Part shown: in pieces, positions 34,226 to 43,592 of the stretch | How the letters are laid out: every line of letters begins with the position of its first letter | How positions within the stretch are numbered: the first letter of the stretch is position 1 | Source of the DNA: Serratia proteamaculans_D | GTDB lineage: Bacteria; Pseudomonadota; Gammaproteobacteria; Enterobacterales; Enterobacteriaceae | Reading direction: 5' to 3' (one strand) | DNA: 64,000 bases | Assembly: GCF_049959315.1 (NCBI RefSeq) | Contig: NZ_CP188201.1 | Translations under genes and position numbers: made by a program | The notes under the pieces: model-generated | Databases searched by the model: none | The model's input: only the letters and a program-made list of their open reading frames with translations | Told to the model about the DNA's origin: nothing

Positions 34226-35530
34226 TCAGTTCACTACGGCACCAGCGCCGATGGCCACGGCCAGATCCTGAGCCACTGTTTCTAATTGCTCCGGAAGCAG
34301 GTTGGCCAGGCTGATACGGATCGCCGGGCCGCTTTTCAGGCGGAAGGGTTCACCGCCCTGCACCAACCAGCCGCGCTGTGCCATGATTTGGCTGGCGGCG
34401 GCTTCTGAACGCACCGGCAGCCAGATATGTACCCCTTCACCCGGTGGTAGCCGCGAACCGGTCAATGCTTGCAACCGCTCCGTCAACGCGTCTCGTCTTT
34501 GCTGGTAAGCCTGCTGCGCCCGCACCAGCAGGCCATCACGCTGCGCCTGCATCCATAATTTGGCGGCAATTTGCTGCAGAATATGGCTGACCCAGCGTTC
34601 GCGTATGTATTGATCTGCACGCATTGCCTGCAACAGTTGTGGCTTGCCGCAGGCCAGCGCTATGCGCAGATCCGGACTGAGGAACTTGCTCAGTGACAAC
34701 ACATACAAACCATTGTCTGCCGTAAACGGCAAATTCAGTGGCTGTTGCGATAACGGCCCCCAGAAGTCATCGACAATCGCCAGACAGCCCGGATTTTGCG
34801 TCAGAAACTCACGCCAGTCGTTGGCACGAGTAGCGCTAAGCGACATACCGGTTGGGTTCTGTGCGCGTGGCGTCAGGATCACCGCGCAACCCTGTGCACC
34901 GGCGTCCTTTTCCGGCAGACGGCAACCTTGTTCATCCACCAGCAACGGCAAGGGTTTCAGGCGCAGATGCCGCAGCAGCGTCAATAACGGTGGCCAGCAG
35001 GGATCTTCCACCCACACCGAGGCCCCCGGTGCCGCATGGCTGCGCAGTGCCTTTTCAATGGCATCCAGCGCCCCGGAAAACACCGCTGTCTCACCCAGCT
35101 CCGCCCCCTGTTGGTTCAACCAGTCAGCGGCAAGCTGGCATAGCGCCGGTAAGTCACCGCTGATGTCATAACCATTCTGCTGTGGGAAGACGTCGGCTGT
35201 ACTCAGTGACAGTGCCGGTAGCAAGGCGCCATCCAGATTGCCGCTGGCCAAATCACCCATGCCTTCGGGTACCTGCCGAACGCTACGTACCGCCATCAGG
35301 GGTTGCTCCAGCACCTGGGTTCCGGCACGCCCACGGGTCGCGACCAGCCCGGCATCGCGCAACTTGGCATAGGCGCTGGCGACGGTATTGGGGTTGACGC
35401 CCAGCTCGCCGGCCAGTTGGCGCACCGGCGGCAACAGGTCACCCGGCTGTAAATCCCCCTGCTTGATCTGCGTGCTGATCTGTTCAGCAATCTGGACAGC
35501 GCTGCCGCCTTTTGCATACAATGAACCCAT
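34226..35530 (-). CDS. MocR-type GntR/aminotransferase regulator (PtsJ-like)
   Basis: The 434-residue protein joins an N-terminal GntR winged HTH (LPPVRQLAGELGVNPNTVASAYAKLRDAGLVATRGRAGT) to a fold-type I aminotransferase-like domain in which the PLP lysine lies in LSLSKFLSPDLR. MocR proteins sense PLP or related vitamin B6 vitamers. PtsJ of Salmonella is a MocR regulator of the pyridoxal kinase gene pdxK, and here the divergent operon ends in such a kinase, so control of vitamin B6 salvage is likely. The promoter region is only 68 bases and holds a clear inverted repeat. Confidence 0.87.
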   Translation of the reverse strand: MGSLYAKGGSAVQIAEQISTQIKQGDLQPGDLLPPVRQLAGELGVNPNTVASAYAKLRDAGLVATRGRAGTQVLEQPLMAVRSVRQVPEGMGDLASGNLDGALLPALSLSTADVFPQQNGYDISGDLPALCQLAADWLNQQGAELGETAVFSGALDAIEKALRSHAAPGASVWVEDPCWPPLLTLLRHLRLKPLPLLVDEQGCRLPEKDAGAQGCAVILTPRAQNPTGMSLSATRANDWREFLTQNPGCLAIVDDFWGPLSQQPLNLPFTADNGLYVLSLSKFLSPDLRIALACGKPQLLQAMRADQYIRERWVSHILQQIAAKLWMQAQRDGLLVRAQQAYQQRRDALTERLQALTGSRLPPGEGVHIWLPVRSEAAASQIMAQRGWLVQGGEPFRLKSGPAIRISLANLLPEQLETVAQDLAVAIGAGAVVN

Positions 35531-35551
35531 ACATAAAACCTTTTTGTATTA

Positions 35552-35578
35552 GTTCAAAACAGATTACCTGTTTGGAAC
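35552..35578. promoter_or_regulatory. Inverted-repeat operator between mocR and the pdxK operon
   Basis: GTTCAAAACAG (35552-35562) and CTGTTTGGAAC (35568-35578) form an 11-bp inverted repeat with one mismatch around a five-base centre. It sits mid-way between the divergent starts, 22-47 bases from each, so one bound dimer could control both. Confidence 0.65.
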
Positions 35579-35598
35579 AGAAAAGTTAAGGGGTAAAG

Positions 35599-35853
35599 AT
35601 GGAAAAACATTACGTACTCGATATTCAACACGACGGCAAAGCTTTCGCCCGCTTGCAGATGTTCACCCCCTGGGCCAGCGACCAACTGCAGCAGGCCCAG
35701 GCGCTGTTTCCTACGGAACAGGGTTACCGGTTGCATATCAGCCAGGTTAAAGAGCGGCGGATCGTTTATCAAAGCGGCATTGACGGTATCACCATCCTGG
35801 GCGATACGCTGGAACTGGAACCTTATCCCCTTGGCACGGAGGTGCAGCCATGA
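35599..35853 (+). CDS. Small protein of unknown function (84 aa) in the pdxK operon
   Basis: The 84-residue product (MEKHYVLDIQHDGKAFARLQ start, TEVQP end) has no membrane segment, signal peptide or motif that I recognise; predicted beta strands and a mixed polar surface suggest a compact soluble protein. AAGGGG precedes the ATG. It overlaps the amidotransferase gene by four bases (ATGA) and is the first gene of the operon divergent from mocR, so it is likely coexpressed with vitamin B6 salvage. Confidence 0.75.
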   Translation: MEKHYVLDIQHDGKAFARLQMFTPWASDQLQQAQALFPTEQGYRLHISQVKERRIVYQSGIDGITILGDTLELEPYPLGTEVQP

Positions 35854-36566
35854 AGAAAGTTGTCGCTATCAGACATGTGAATTTTGAAAACCTCGGTATC
35901 CTGGGTTCACTGCTTTCGTTACGGGGCTATCAGATTGATTATTACGATGCGTGCCGTGACGATATACGTTCCATCAATAATGAGGAAACCGACCTGTTGG
36001 TGGTGCTTGGCGGTCCGATCAGCGCGGCACAACATTTTGCCGGTCAGCAGCACTATGCGTTTCTCAACGATGAATTAGCACTGGTAACACAGCGGCTGCA
36101 GCAAAAACGGCCTACGCTGGGCGTCTGTCTCGGCGCACAGGTGATGGCCCAGGCCCTGGGTGCCGATGTGGTTTCGCTCGGCGTGAAAGAGATCGGCTTC
36201 GAGCCATTAACATTGGCAGAGCATGAGGACTCGGTGCTGGCACCTCTGGCAACCACGCCGGTGCTACACTGGCATGGAGACATGTTTATGATCCCGGAGG
36301 GCGCGACTTGTCTGGCAAGCACTGAAATCTGCCCTAATCAGGCATTTGAATATCAGGACTTCGCCCTTGGGTTGCAGTTCCATCTGGAAGCCGATCATCA
36401 GGACCTGGAACGCTGGCTGGTGGGCCATGCCTGTGAACTTGAGTTGGCCGGTATTCCGCCACAGCGCTTGCGTCAACAGGTCGCTCGCTACGGTACAGAA
36501 TTAGAACAGCGCGCCCGGCAGGTATTTACGCGGTGGCTGGATAAAATCGAACCAAGGATGTTATAG
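35850..36566 (+). CDS. Class I glutamine amidotransferase
   Basis: The 238-residue protein is a GATase1 domain similar to GMP-synthase glutaminase: nucleophile Cys in LGVCLGAQVMAQALGA, and the His/Glu pair in LQFHLEADHQDLERW. It could release ammonia from glutamine or act on a gamma-glutamyl compound. There is no synthase domain attached. It overlaps the small upstream gene and directly abuts the pyridoxal kinase gene (stop TAG followed by ATG), so all three are one operon. Confidence 0.85.
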   Translation: MKKVVAIRHVNFENLGILGSLLSLRGYQIDYYDACRDDIRSINNEETDLLVVLGGPISAAQHFAGQQHYAFLNDELALVTQRLQQKRPTLGVCLGAQVMAQALGADVVSLGVKEIGFEPLTLAEHEDSVLAPLATTPVLHWHGDMFMIPEGATCLASTEICPNQAFEYQDFALGLQFHLEADHQDLERWLVGHACELELAGIPPQRLRQQVARYGTELEQRARQVFTRWLDKIEPRML

Positions 36567-37406
36567 ATGCAACAGGTTTCTCAATTACAACCCCCACAGA
36601 TTGATGTGATCAGTATTCAATCGCAGGTGGTGTACGGCAGCGTTGGCAACGGTATCGCCTATCGCACCCTGCTGAAAAAGGGGCTGGAAGCGCTACAGGT
36701 GCCCAGCGTGCTGTTCGGTTGCCCGCCCTATTATGGCGCGCCCAGCGGTGGCGTGATACCGGCCGAGTGGTTCAGCGGTTTTCTCGAGGATTTACTGACG
36801 CGTGGCGTAATGAAGCGCACCCGGGCAGTGATCATCGGTTATCTGGGCGACGTCGGCCAATGCCATTTCCTGCATACCTGGTTACAGCGCGTGCGCGCTA
36901 TCAATCCACAGATAAAAATTTATATCGACCCAGTGATGGGCGATTACGGTGAAGGCGTTTACGTGGATGAACGTATCGTCAGTTGTTATCGTTCCCCTTT
37001 CCTGCAACTGGCTAATGGCCTCACCCCCAACGGTTTCGAACTGGAGCAGCTTTGCGGGCATCCGTTGACCAGTCGAGAACAAACGCAGCATGCCGCACAG
37101 GCGTTATTGAATGACACCACCGAGTGGGTGCTGGTGACCAGTGCGCCGGGCGTGGCGGAAAACGACGAGCAGATTGGCTTACTGTTGGTCAGCCACGACA
37201 AGGTGCAAAGCTATACCCATCCCAAGATTCAGTCGAAGGTTAAAGGTACCGGTGACATGTTCGCCGCGTTGCTGGTCAGCCATTTGTTGCACGGCAAAAA
37301 CCTCCATAGTGCAGTCCTGACAGCCAGCAGTGAGGTCTGCGATGTGCTGACCGAAGCGGAGCATTTCGGTTTGGAGGAAATCGGCAGCCTGCGTGCCTTG
37401 AAATAG
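36567..37406 (+). CDS. pdxK: Pyridoxine/pyridoxal/pyridoxamine kinase (PdxK-like)
   Basis: The 279-residue kinase has the PdxK/PdxY pattern: VISIQSQVVYGSVGNGIA, PAEWFSGFLEDLL, IYIDPVMGDYGEGVYV, LTPNGFELEQLCG and the catalytic Asp in VKGTGDMFAALL. It phosphorylates vitamin B6 vitamers to feed PLP salvage. The sequence resembles PdxK somewhat more than PdxY. It is the last gene of the operon controlled by the divergent MocR regulator. A hairpin follows at 37472. Confidence 0.85.
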   Translation: MQQVSQLQPPQIDVISIQSQVVYGSVGNGIAYRTLLKKGLEALQVPSVLFGCPPYYGAPSGGVIPAEWFSGFLEDLLTRGVMKRTRAVIIGYLGDVGQCHFLHTWLQRVRAINPQIKIYIDPVMGDYGEGVYVDERIVSCYRSPFLQLANGLTPNGFELEQLCGHPLTSREQTQHAAQALLNDTTEWVLVTSAPGVAENDEQIGLLLVSHDKVQSYTHPKIQSKVKGTGDMFAALLVSHLLHGKNLHSAVLTASSEVCDVLTEAEHFGLEEIGSLRALK

Positions 37407-37471
37407 GAGTGGGAGTCGGGATAGAACTCAGTGCTGATATCAGCAAAAACTATGTTTATTTTGATGGTATT

Positions 37472-37502
37472 CACCCTGCGTGGAAAGGATCCACACAGGG
37501 TG
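37472..37502 (+). terminator. Hairpin after pdxK
   Basis: CACCCTG-C-GTGGA and TCCAC-A-CAGGGTG pair over 12 of 13 positions with a five-base loop, 66 bases after the stop. There is no T run immediately after, so it is a possible but not typical terminator. Confidence 0.45.
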
Positions 37503-37563
37503 CTAGGGATAGCTCAGAAAGCAGTAAAGGAGTCTTTATTGAGTTGTGACGATTTTTTGGTAA

Positions 37564-37869
37564 TTAGTCTAAGAAATCATCGTTCTCTAGGTAATAAATT
37601 GCAGCATCAAGCATCTCATCTTTAGATGCCTGCTGGTTATGTTTTAGCTTGTTGATGACTATATCTTTAAATATTGGAGACTCAAGGAAAGTAGATTTAT
37701 CCTCCTCCATTTCAAACTCTTCGTCATCGTTTTCGGACAGATAGTAATCTCGGTTCAATAAATCAGATTTTGAAGAAGTATCAAAATCATGATCTATAAA
37801 GATCCATCCAGAATTTGGCAAAGAATCGTACACTTTTAACAACTCAGCAAAACCGTTAATAACCTTCAT
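37564..37869 (-). CDS. Predicted immunity protein for the Rhs WHH toxin
   Basis: This 101-residue acidic protein (many Asp/Glu, e.g. SENDDEEFEMEEDKS, and the C-terminal YLENDDFLD) is encoded nine bases after the Rhs gene, the usual place of the cognate immunity gene. An acidic surface suits binding to a basic nuclease toxin. The local base composition is A/T-rich, unlike the Rhs core and most neighbours, which fits horizontal exchange of toxin-immunity pairs. I recognise no named family. Confidence 0.75.
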   Translation of the reverse strand: MKVINGFAELLKVYDSLPNSGWIFIDHDFDTSSKSDLLNRDYYLSENDDEEFEMEEDKSTFLESPIFKDIVINKLKHNQQASKDEMLDAAIYYLENDDFLD

Positions 37870-37878
37870 ATTTAATCC

Positions 37879-40800
37879 TTATCGTCTACAACTGGTGCCG
37901 CCACCCCACTTATTACGACCACCCAAGCCATCAGGGTGATATATCTTGTGGTAATCTCTATGGTCAGGGCGATCAACCAGTTGCAAAGAACCTGGTACAT
38001 CACCATGATGCCAAGTCGTCTCCGGTGGTGATGACCCTCTGAAATTGCCCTTACTACTCGGTTGTACATGTTTCACTACATCAGGATACTTCGTTTGCAT
38101 TGTTCTTCTGAACTCAGCATCAGTCTGTAAACGATTATATACTGACTCATTTGCCCGACTAAAATGCTCTTTGTCAGTCATTGTGTACTCAGAAGAGTCC
38201 AATGTGTGCTCGTGGAAAACATGATATTTCCCTAAACCACGCTCCCCTTCACCATTGTAAAGCCCCAGCGGATCCACCCATCCATAAGGATTGGGCGCAT
38301 ACTGGTACAGGTTCATCCCACCACTCAGGCCAATCGGATCCTGTGTGGTGAATCTGCCGACCTCCGGCTCGTAATAACGGAACAGATTATAGTGTAATCC
38401 GCTTTCATCATCCTGGTATTGCCCCGCATAGCGCAGCGGCTGGTCGTAGACAGCCCCTTTGCGGCGTTCCGCACCGGCAACCGTCTGGCCCTGCAACTTG
38501 CCGAACGTATCGTACTGCCCAGACCAGCGCAAATTGCCAGCGCCGTCGGTCACTTCCAGTGGTGCGCTGTTGAGCTCGGTATGCAGCCAGTAGATGTCCG
38601 CCTGCGGGCTGCTGCCGGCCTGTTCTAGCGCCGCCAGCGGCGTCCATGGGCTGGCAGGATCGTAACTCCATGTCCGGCGCGTGCCGTTGTCGCGCTGCTC
38701 TTGCAGCAAGCGATATCCCTGCCACAGGAAACACGTGGTTTGTTCCGGTTTACCTTTGTAGCGCACCTGTTTGCGGCTGCGACGGCCCAGCGCATCGTAA
38801 TGATACTGCGCCTCAAACTCTCCCTGTGGGCCACGACCATGGGCCTGTATCAGCCGGTTGTCGGCATCGTAACGATAATGTTGTTCATACATCCCGTTGC
38901 GCCGACTGACCAGATTGCCCCAGGCGTCGTAACGGTAAAATAACTGTTGCCAGTGTGTCAGGCGGTTACTGACGATGGGTGCCAGCGGTAAATACCTTTC
39001 GACGTCGCTGTCCGGGCCTTTTTCACCCAACAGATTATCGGCGGCGTCATACACCAGCCGGTTACCTGGCTTGCCGAGGCTCTGCTCGCGGTGCTGCAAC
39101 AGACGCCCTTCAGCATCATAGCCGTAGTGCACCTCGCCGCGCAGCGCATCACTGACGCCCTCAATCTCACCCCGACCGGTATAACGGAATACCCGCCACA
39201 GCACACCGTCTTCCGGTTTGGCTACCTGCCCGTAGCTGAAGGTACTGCTCTGCCAGGTTCTGCGCCCCAACGCATCATACTGGCGATGTTGCTGCAACGC
39301 GCCCTGCGTGCGGCCGGTTTCCCGGTGCAGGCGGTCACGGGTAAATTCACTCACCAGCTGCTGGTTAAACTTTGCGGCACTGGCGTGGCCGGAACCATAG
39401 TACAACCACTGCAACTGGTCTCCCTGTGGCAGGGTCAGGGTCTGCAGGTTGGCCAGCGCATCCCACTGATACTGCAACTCGCCGTGGATGCCCTGTTCCG
39501 TCAGCAGATTGCCGGCAGCATCGTATTGCAACTGCACGCGGTCGGTTTCAATACCTAACGCCGCGCCGACGGCTGTTGGCGTACGCGTCAGAGTATTCAG
39601 CCTGCCCGCAGCATCATAACAATACTGCCATTGGGCGCTGCCGTTACCGCGCCAGACCAGTTGGCCCGCCTCGTCATATCGGAGTTGGTGCAGGCGCTGA
39701 GCTGGAGATACCGAGGTATCCAGCGGCCCGGTTTCCCGATGCTCGGTCAGTTGGCCATCGGGGCCATAACGATAAAAGTGGTCGGTATTATCCGGGCGGC
39801 GCTCACCCATTATCCGGCCGACGGCATCGTGGCTGAAGTGATAGTTCCCACCGTTGCCGTTCTCAATGTTCGTCAACCAGCCCCGGTTATTGTAATGGTA
39901 GTGGCGCGTCCGATTGATGCGGTCAGTGATGCTGACAGGTTGGCCCAGCAGGTTATACGCCCAGCGGGTTTCACTGCCGAGCGAATCCTGATGGCGAGCC
40001 AACTGGCCTTGCGCATTCCAGACGAACCGCTCTTCGCTGCCGTCCGGATGAAACAACGCTTGCAGGCGACCGGCAGCATCCCAACGGTATTGGGTCAGGT
40101 GGCCTTCCGCGTCGGTACGCTGTGTCAACTGGCCGAGCACGTCATACGCATAGGCGGTGACGCTGCCGGAACAGTCGGTATAACGCGTCAACAGCCCCTG
40201 ACTGTTCCAGTCAAGTCTCACCACGCCCCCCAGAGCGTCGGTGATGCGCACCGGCAAACTCTCTTCCGTATCGGGGTAGTCGTAGGAAGTCGTATTCTCC
40301 AGCGCATCAATCTGTCTGGTTAGTCGGCCCTGAGTATCCCAATGCTGAAACGTCTGGCTGCCGTCTGGGGAGGTCACTGAGAACAATCGGCCGCTGTTGC
40401 GGGAATACTGGTAGGTCGTTTTGCGGCCGAGCGGGTCGGTTTCACTCAGCAAGCGACCATAGTTATCCCATTCGCTGTATCGCTGAGCGCCGCCTGGCAA
40501 TACCACGCCACACAACTCACCCCGCTCATAGATAAATGCCGATTTACGCCCGTCAAAATCCGTAAACTGCGCCACGTTGTTGTCGTCATCCAGTTGCCAC
40601 AACGCCTGTTTACCGTCATCCCGCACCGCCCGCCGCACACCACCGGTGAAATCGTAGTGCAACGTCAGTTCTTCGCCGGCACTGTGACGCCAGGCGGTGA
40701 CCCGGGGTAATCCTTCAATCTCCTGCCACAGGTATTCATTGAGCAACCCATTTTGATCCTGATGGCTGGCCATCAGCCCATCACGCCAGCTAAAGCGCCG

Positions 40801-42141
40801 GCAGATTTCGCCGGCACCATTGGTCACTGTGATCAGTTGTCCTTCATCGTCGTAGCCGTAGCTGACCAGCGACCGTTCGCCGGTTGGGGTATGCAGCAAT
40901 ACGCCGCTGAGGCGCAGCAGACCGTTAGCGGTAGTCATATATCGGCAGGTTAAGCGCTGGCCGGCACTGTCGACCAACTCAATCAGTTGGCCGTGGTCAT
41001 CATAAAACAGCGAAGTGGTATTGCCGGTGGCATCGGTCAGCATAGATAACCGGCTCGGCTGTTCACCGTCCAGGCGCGGATAGTGGTAGCTTTGCTCGCC
41101 AACATCGAACAGTTGCCAACTGCCGTCGGGGTTGTGCATCAGCCAGCATTTTTCGGCTTCGCAATAGGTTTTGTGACCACGGGGTACCATCGGGAAGGAA
41201 ACATAATCACCGGACGGCGTGCGCCACACCAGCCCGTCCTGGTACGGCTGCAAACTGCTCTCCCAGAACAGACTCCAACCGCGACCCAACACGCTGTCAC
41301 CGGGGTTGCCACTGCGCCAGTAACGTTGCCAGGCTACCGGCAGACGAGATGGCAGCACAAAATCCAGTTCGTCATCGCCGGATAAAAACTTCTGGCCACT
41401 GATGATATCCACCGGGCGGGCAATGATGCCTGCGGCGGCCGTGGCGGTCATCAAGGTGCCAAAACGGCAGGCAATCCGCCCCAGTTTGTTGATGCCGGGC
41501 AGCTTGCTCAGCATTTTGCCCAGTGCGCCCAGTTTGCTTGCTGCCCCGCCGACGCCACCGACCAGGCCGGCAAATAGCAGTGTCAGGTCAGAGGCTTTGT
41601 ACAGCCAGTCCGGCACTTCGGGTTTAATTGGCAGCGTGGTGACGGTCCCGCCACCAATCAACACATTGGGCGAACCCTCCATCACCTGCGCGTCGCAGTT
41701 GGTTTTGTCACCCACGCGGGAAGCGGGCTGGTCGTTGATGCTGACTTTGTCGGAGCCCTGCGCCATCTGCATGCTCGGGCCGTCATCGCTGCAGGCGACC
41801 TGGCTAAGGGTGGCGATCGCGGCAGGTTTGCCGTTGATAAATACATTGGGGGAACCGGTAACGATCTTGCCTGTCGGCGACAGGCTGCCGGCACCGGCAT
41901 CGGCAATGCCGTCTCGGGCTGCGGTGGCCGCCTCCCCGGTGAGATAACCCACCGCCAGGCTGGCTCCAATCAGCAACACACCGACTCCGATACAGGATGC
42001 GGCCAGCCCGGCGACGAACAAGGCACCGGCCGCTACCGCTCCGGCGGCGGCGATCAGGCCACCGACTATTGTGCCGCCAATCATACCGGCCAGGGCATGG
42101 GAATGCCCGATGGTATCGCCGACGCGTGCCGCTTCACTCAT
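37879..42141 (-). CDS. Rhs-family polymorphic toxin with PAAR-like N-terminus and WHH nuclease C-terminus
   Basis: The 1420-residue protein has three parts. Residues 1 to about 180 contain hydrophobic segments and a PAAR-like domain (VITGSPNVFINGKPAA and NVLIGG repeats), which would seat it on a type VI secretion spike. About 230 to 1290 are YD-repeat Rhs core (GY/RYDAxGRL repeats) that forms a shell round the toxin, ending at the conserved PYGWVDPLGL. The last 126 residues, encoded at 37882-38259, form the variable toxin: the WHH motif (residues 1377-1379 in TTWHHGD), followed by LQLVDRPDH and DYHKIYHPDG, the pattern of WHH nucleases of the HNH/Endonuclease VII superfamily. The upstream EagR chaperone and downstream immunity gene complete the module. 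Confidence 0.9.
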   Translation of the reverse strand: MSEAARVGDTIGHSHALAGMIGGTIVGGLIAAAGAVAAGALFVAGLAASCIGVGVLLIGASLAVGYLTGEAATAARDGIADAGAGSLSPTGKIVTGSPNVFINGKPAAIATLSQVACSDDGPSMQMAQGSDKVSINDQPASRVGDKTNCDAQVMEGSPNVLIGGGTVTTLPIKPEVPDWLYKASDLTLLFAGLVGGVGGAASKLGALGKMLSKLPGINKLGRIACRFGTLMTATAAAGIIARPVDIISGQKFLSGDDELDFVLPSRLPVAWQRYWRSGNPGDSVLGRGWSLFWESSLQPYQDGLVWRTPSGDYVSFPMVPRGHKTYCEAEKCWLMHNPDGSWQLFDVGEQSYHYPRLDGEQPSRLSMLTDATGNTTSLFYDDHGQLIELVDSAGQRLTCRYMTTANGLLRLSGVLLHTPTGERSLVSYGYDDEGQLITVTNGAGEICRRFSWRDGLMASHQDQNGLLNEYLWQEIEGLPRVTAWRHSAGEELTLHYDFTGGVRRAVRDDGKQALWQLDDDNNVAQFTDFDGRKSAFIYERGELCGVVLPGGAQRYSEWDNYGRLLSETDPLGRKTTYQYSRNSGRLFSVTSPDGSQTFQHWDTQGRLTRQIDALENTTSYDYPDTEESLPVRITDALGGVVRLDWNSQGLLTRYTDCSGSVTAYAYDVLGQLTQRTDAEGHLTQYRWDAAGRLQALFHPDGSEERFVWNAQGQLARHQDSLGSETRWAYNLLGQPVSITDRINRTRHYHYNNRGWLTNIENGNGGNYHFSHDAVGRIMGERRPDNTDHFYRYGPDGQLTEHRETGPLDTSVSPAQRLHQLRYDEAGQLVWRGNGSAQWQYCYDAAGRLNTLTRTPTAVGAALGIETDRVQLQYDAAGNLLTEQGIHGELQYQWDALANLQTLTLPQGDQLQWLYYGSGHASAAKFNQQLVSEFTRDRLHRETGRTQGALQQHRQYDALGRRTWQSSTFSYGQVAKPEDGVLWRVFRYTGRGEIEGVSDALRGEVHYGYDAEGRLLQHREQSLGKPGNRLVYDAADNLLGEKGPDSDVERYLPLAPIVSNRLTHWQQLFYRYDAWGNLVSRRNGMYEQHYRYDADNRLIQAHGRGPQGEFEAQYHYDALGRRSRKQVRYKGKPEQTTCFLWQGYRLLQEQRDNGTRRTWSYDPASPWTPLAALEQAGSSPQADIYWLHTELNSAPLEVTDGAGNLRWSGQYDTFGKLQGQTVAGAERRKGAVYDQPLRYAGQYQDDESGLHYNLFRYYEPEVGRFTTQDPIGLSGGMNLYQYAPNPYGWVDPLGLYNGEGERGLGKYHVFHEHTLDSSEYTMTDKEHFSRANESVYNRLQTDAEFRRTMQTKYPDVVKHVQPSSKGNFRGSSPPETTWHHGDVPGSLQLVDRPDHRDYHKIYHPDGLGGRNKWGGGTSCRR

Positions 42142-42150
42142 AAATGTTCC

Positions 42151-42603
42151 TTATGGCTGACCGCTTACGTCCGGTGTCTGCTGATAGCTCTCCAAAACCT
42201 GGAGCAATAAGGTTTCATCTTGAGGAGCCAGTTTACGGGGTTGCGCGAGGGTAAATACCAGTACGCGCCCATCCGTCAGCGCGAACACCGCCTGTCGTTG
42301 CCAGATACGTTTGCCATCACGCAGATAGCTGGCATGCACAGACTCCCCAGGCAAGCCATTGCGGCCTAAAGTCACCGGCTCCCGCCCCTTCAGCACCCAG
42401 CCTTTCAGGCTGAGGGACAGGGTTTCAAGCTGACGCGTAATGTAACCGTTCAGGGTTTCATCAGGTTGCAATGCATCACGGGAAATATTCAGAGAGGGGG
42501 AGATATCATCACCGGCCAACAGCACGTTGACGGTGCGATCGCTGTAGCCTTCCGGCAGAGCAACGCTGCCTTCGGTAAAGGTACAACGGGAATAATCAGG
42601 CAT
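42151..42603 (-). CDS. eagR: EagR-type (DUF1795) effector chaperone
   Basis: The 150-residue protein is of the DUF1795/DcrB-like family used as Eag chaperones: PDYSRCTFTEGSVALPEGYSDRTVNVLLAG and SLNISRDALQPDETLNGYI, later VFALTDGRVLVFTLAQP. Such proteins shield the N-terminal transmembrane segments of Rhs/PAAR effectors before type VI loading. It is ten bases upstream of rhs, on the same strand. ATG 42603 is favoured (AAGGAC nine bases upstream) over GTG 42606. In Serratia marcescens such proteins are called EagR1/EagR2. Confidence 0.88.
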   Translation of the reverse strand: MPDYSRCTFTEGSVALPEGYSDRTVNVLLAGDDISPSLNISRDALQPDETLNGYITRQLETLSLSLKGWVLKGREPVTLGRNGLPGESVHASYLRDGKRIWQRQAVFALTDGRVLVFTLAQPRKLAPQDETLLLQVLESYQQTPDVSGQP

Positions 42604-42804
42604 CACGCAGAGTCCTTTTGCTTAACGAAGTCTTAAGCATCGCATAACAAAAGGACAAATGAAAATTCAATATTAATCGGCATGATTAACATTAATAGAG
42701 GGGGAGAGGATGAGGTTCCGCACCATGCCAGACCGCGTCTGGGTATCGGAACCCCTCTGAATACTGCGTTTAATGAAAGGAGATGGCAAACGCGACGCCG
42801 CTTA

Positions 42805-43518
42805 TCAGCGTTTTTTCTTTTTATTAAAATCCAATTCGAAAGCAAACACTGCGCTCTGAATTTTTCTTTCCATTGCCAGGCCCAGCTTCAAAAAACGGCA
42901 CGACAGGCGCGAGAAGTGCACCATGTTGTCGTCGTCATCGAGTTCGTGATCTTCGTTGATCACCACCAGCTCCATATTGACCTTGAAACTGCCGTAGCTG
43001 CCCAGATCCAACAAGGCCTTTTTAAACTGGAAACCGGGCTGGAGGTTTTCCGGCAGTGGGCCGTCAACTCGCAAACCAACGCCACCGGCAGACAGGTCGT
43101 GGATCCTCAACTGGTACTCACTGCCATCGGCATATTCGCCGCTGCAGAGAAACTCACGCCAGTGGGGGGTAGTGACACGAAATTGACGACGACGCTGGAT
43201 GTAAACCAGTTCTTTCGGTAATCGGGTTGAACAGGCGTTAACCCCTTGATGGTCGGTAAACTCGGCCTGACCTACGGAGAATTCGATCTTGGCGTCGTGG
43301 CTTTCAATCACAATGGTACATTCGCCGTCGACCGTCGTGTCCGCCTCATCGCCGCTGAACACAATATTATCCGGCCCGACGCTCAACAACAGACTTTGAA
43401 ACTGCTGCTGATCGTTGACCACCTTCAGTGGCGTGCGCTGTTTACAAATTTCACGCAGTATCGCCAATACTTCGAAACGCTCCTGCTTGATAAACAATCC
43501 GTTATCATTCTGCTCCAC
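42805..43518 (-). CDS. ycgR: Flagellar brake protein YcgR (PilZ)
   Basis: The 237-residue protein has an N-terminal YcgR domain followed by a C-terminal PilZ domain, whose c-di-GMP-binding residues are in RRRQFR (109-114) and DLSAGG (141-146). When c-di-GMP is high, YcgR binds the flagellar motor and slows swimming. The length is close to E. coli YcgR (244). The gene stands alone here, between the Rhs module and the amidohydrolase. Confidence 0.92.
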   Translation of the reverse strand: MEQNDNGLFIKQERFEVLAILREICKQRTPLKVVNDQQQFQSLLLSVGPDNIVFSGDEADTTVDGECTIVIESHDAKIEFSVGQAEFTDHQGVNACSTRLPKELVYIQRRRQFRVTTPHWREFLCSGEYADGSEYQLRIHDLSAGGVGLRVDGPLPENLQPGFQFKKALLDLGSYGSFKVNMELVVINEDHELDDDDNMVHFSRLSCRFLKLGLAMERKIQSAVFAFELDFNKKKKR

Positions 43519-43592
43519 TCGTCGCTCCTGACTCTTCCCAATGACGCTTTACACGTTCCTTACAGTTATCATCACTGGGAATATTCCTAAAG

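Noticed and set aside
37879..42141. Internal repeats of the Rhs gene as a possible tandem DNA repeat
   Set aside because: They are diverged YD repeats at the protein level, not identical DNA units.
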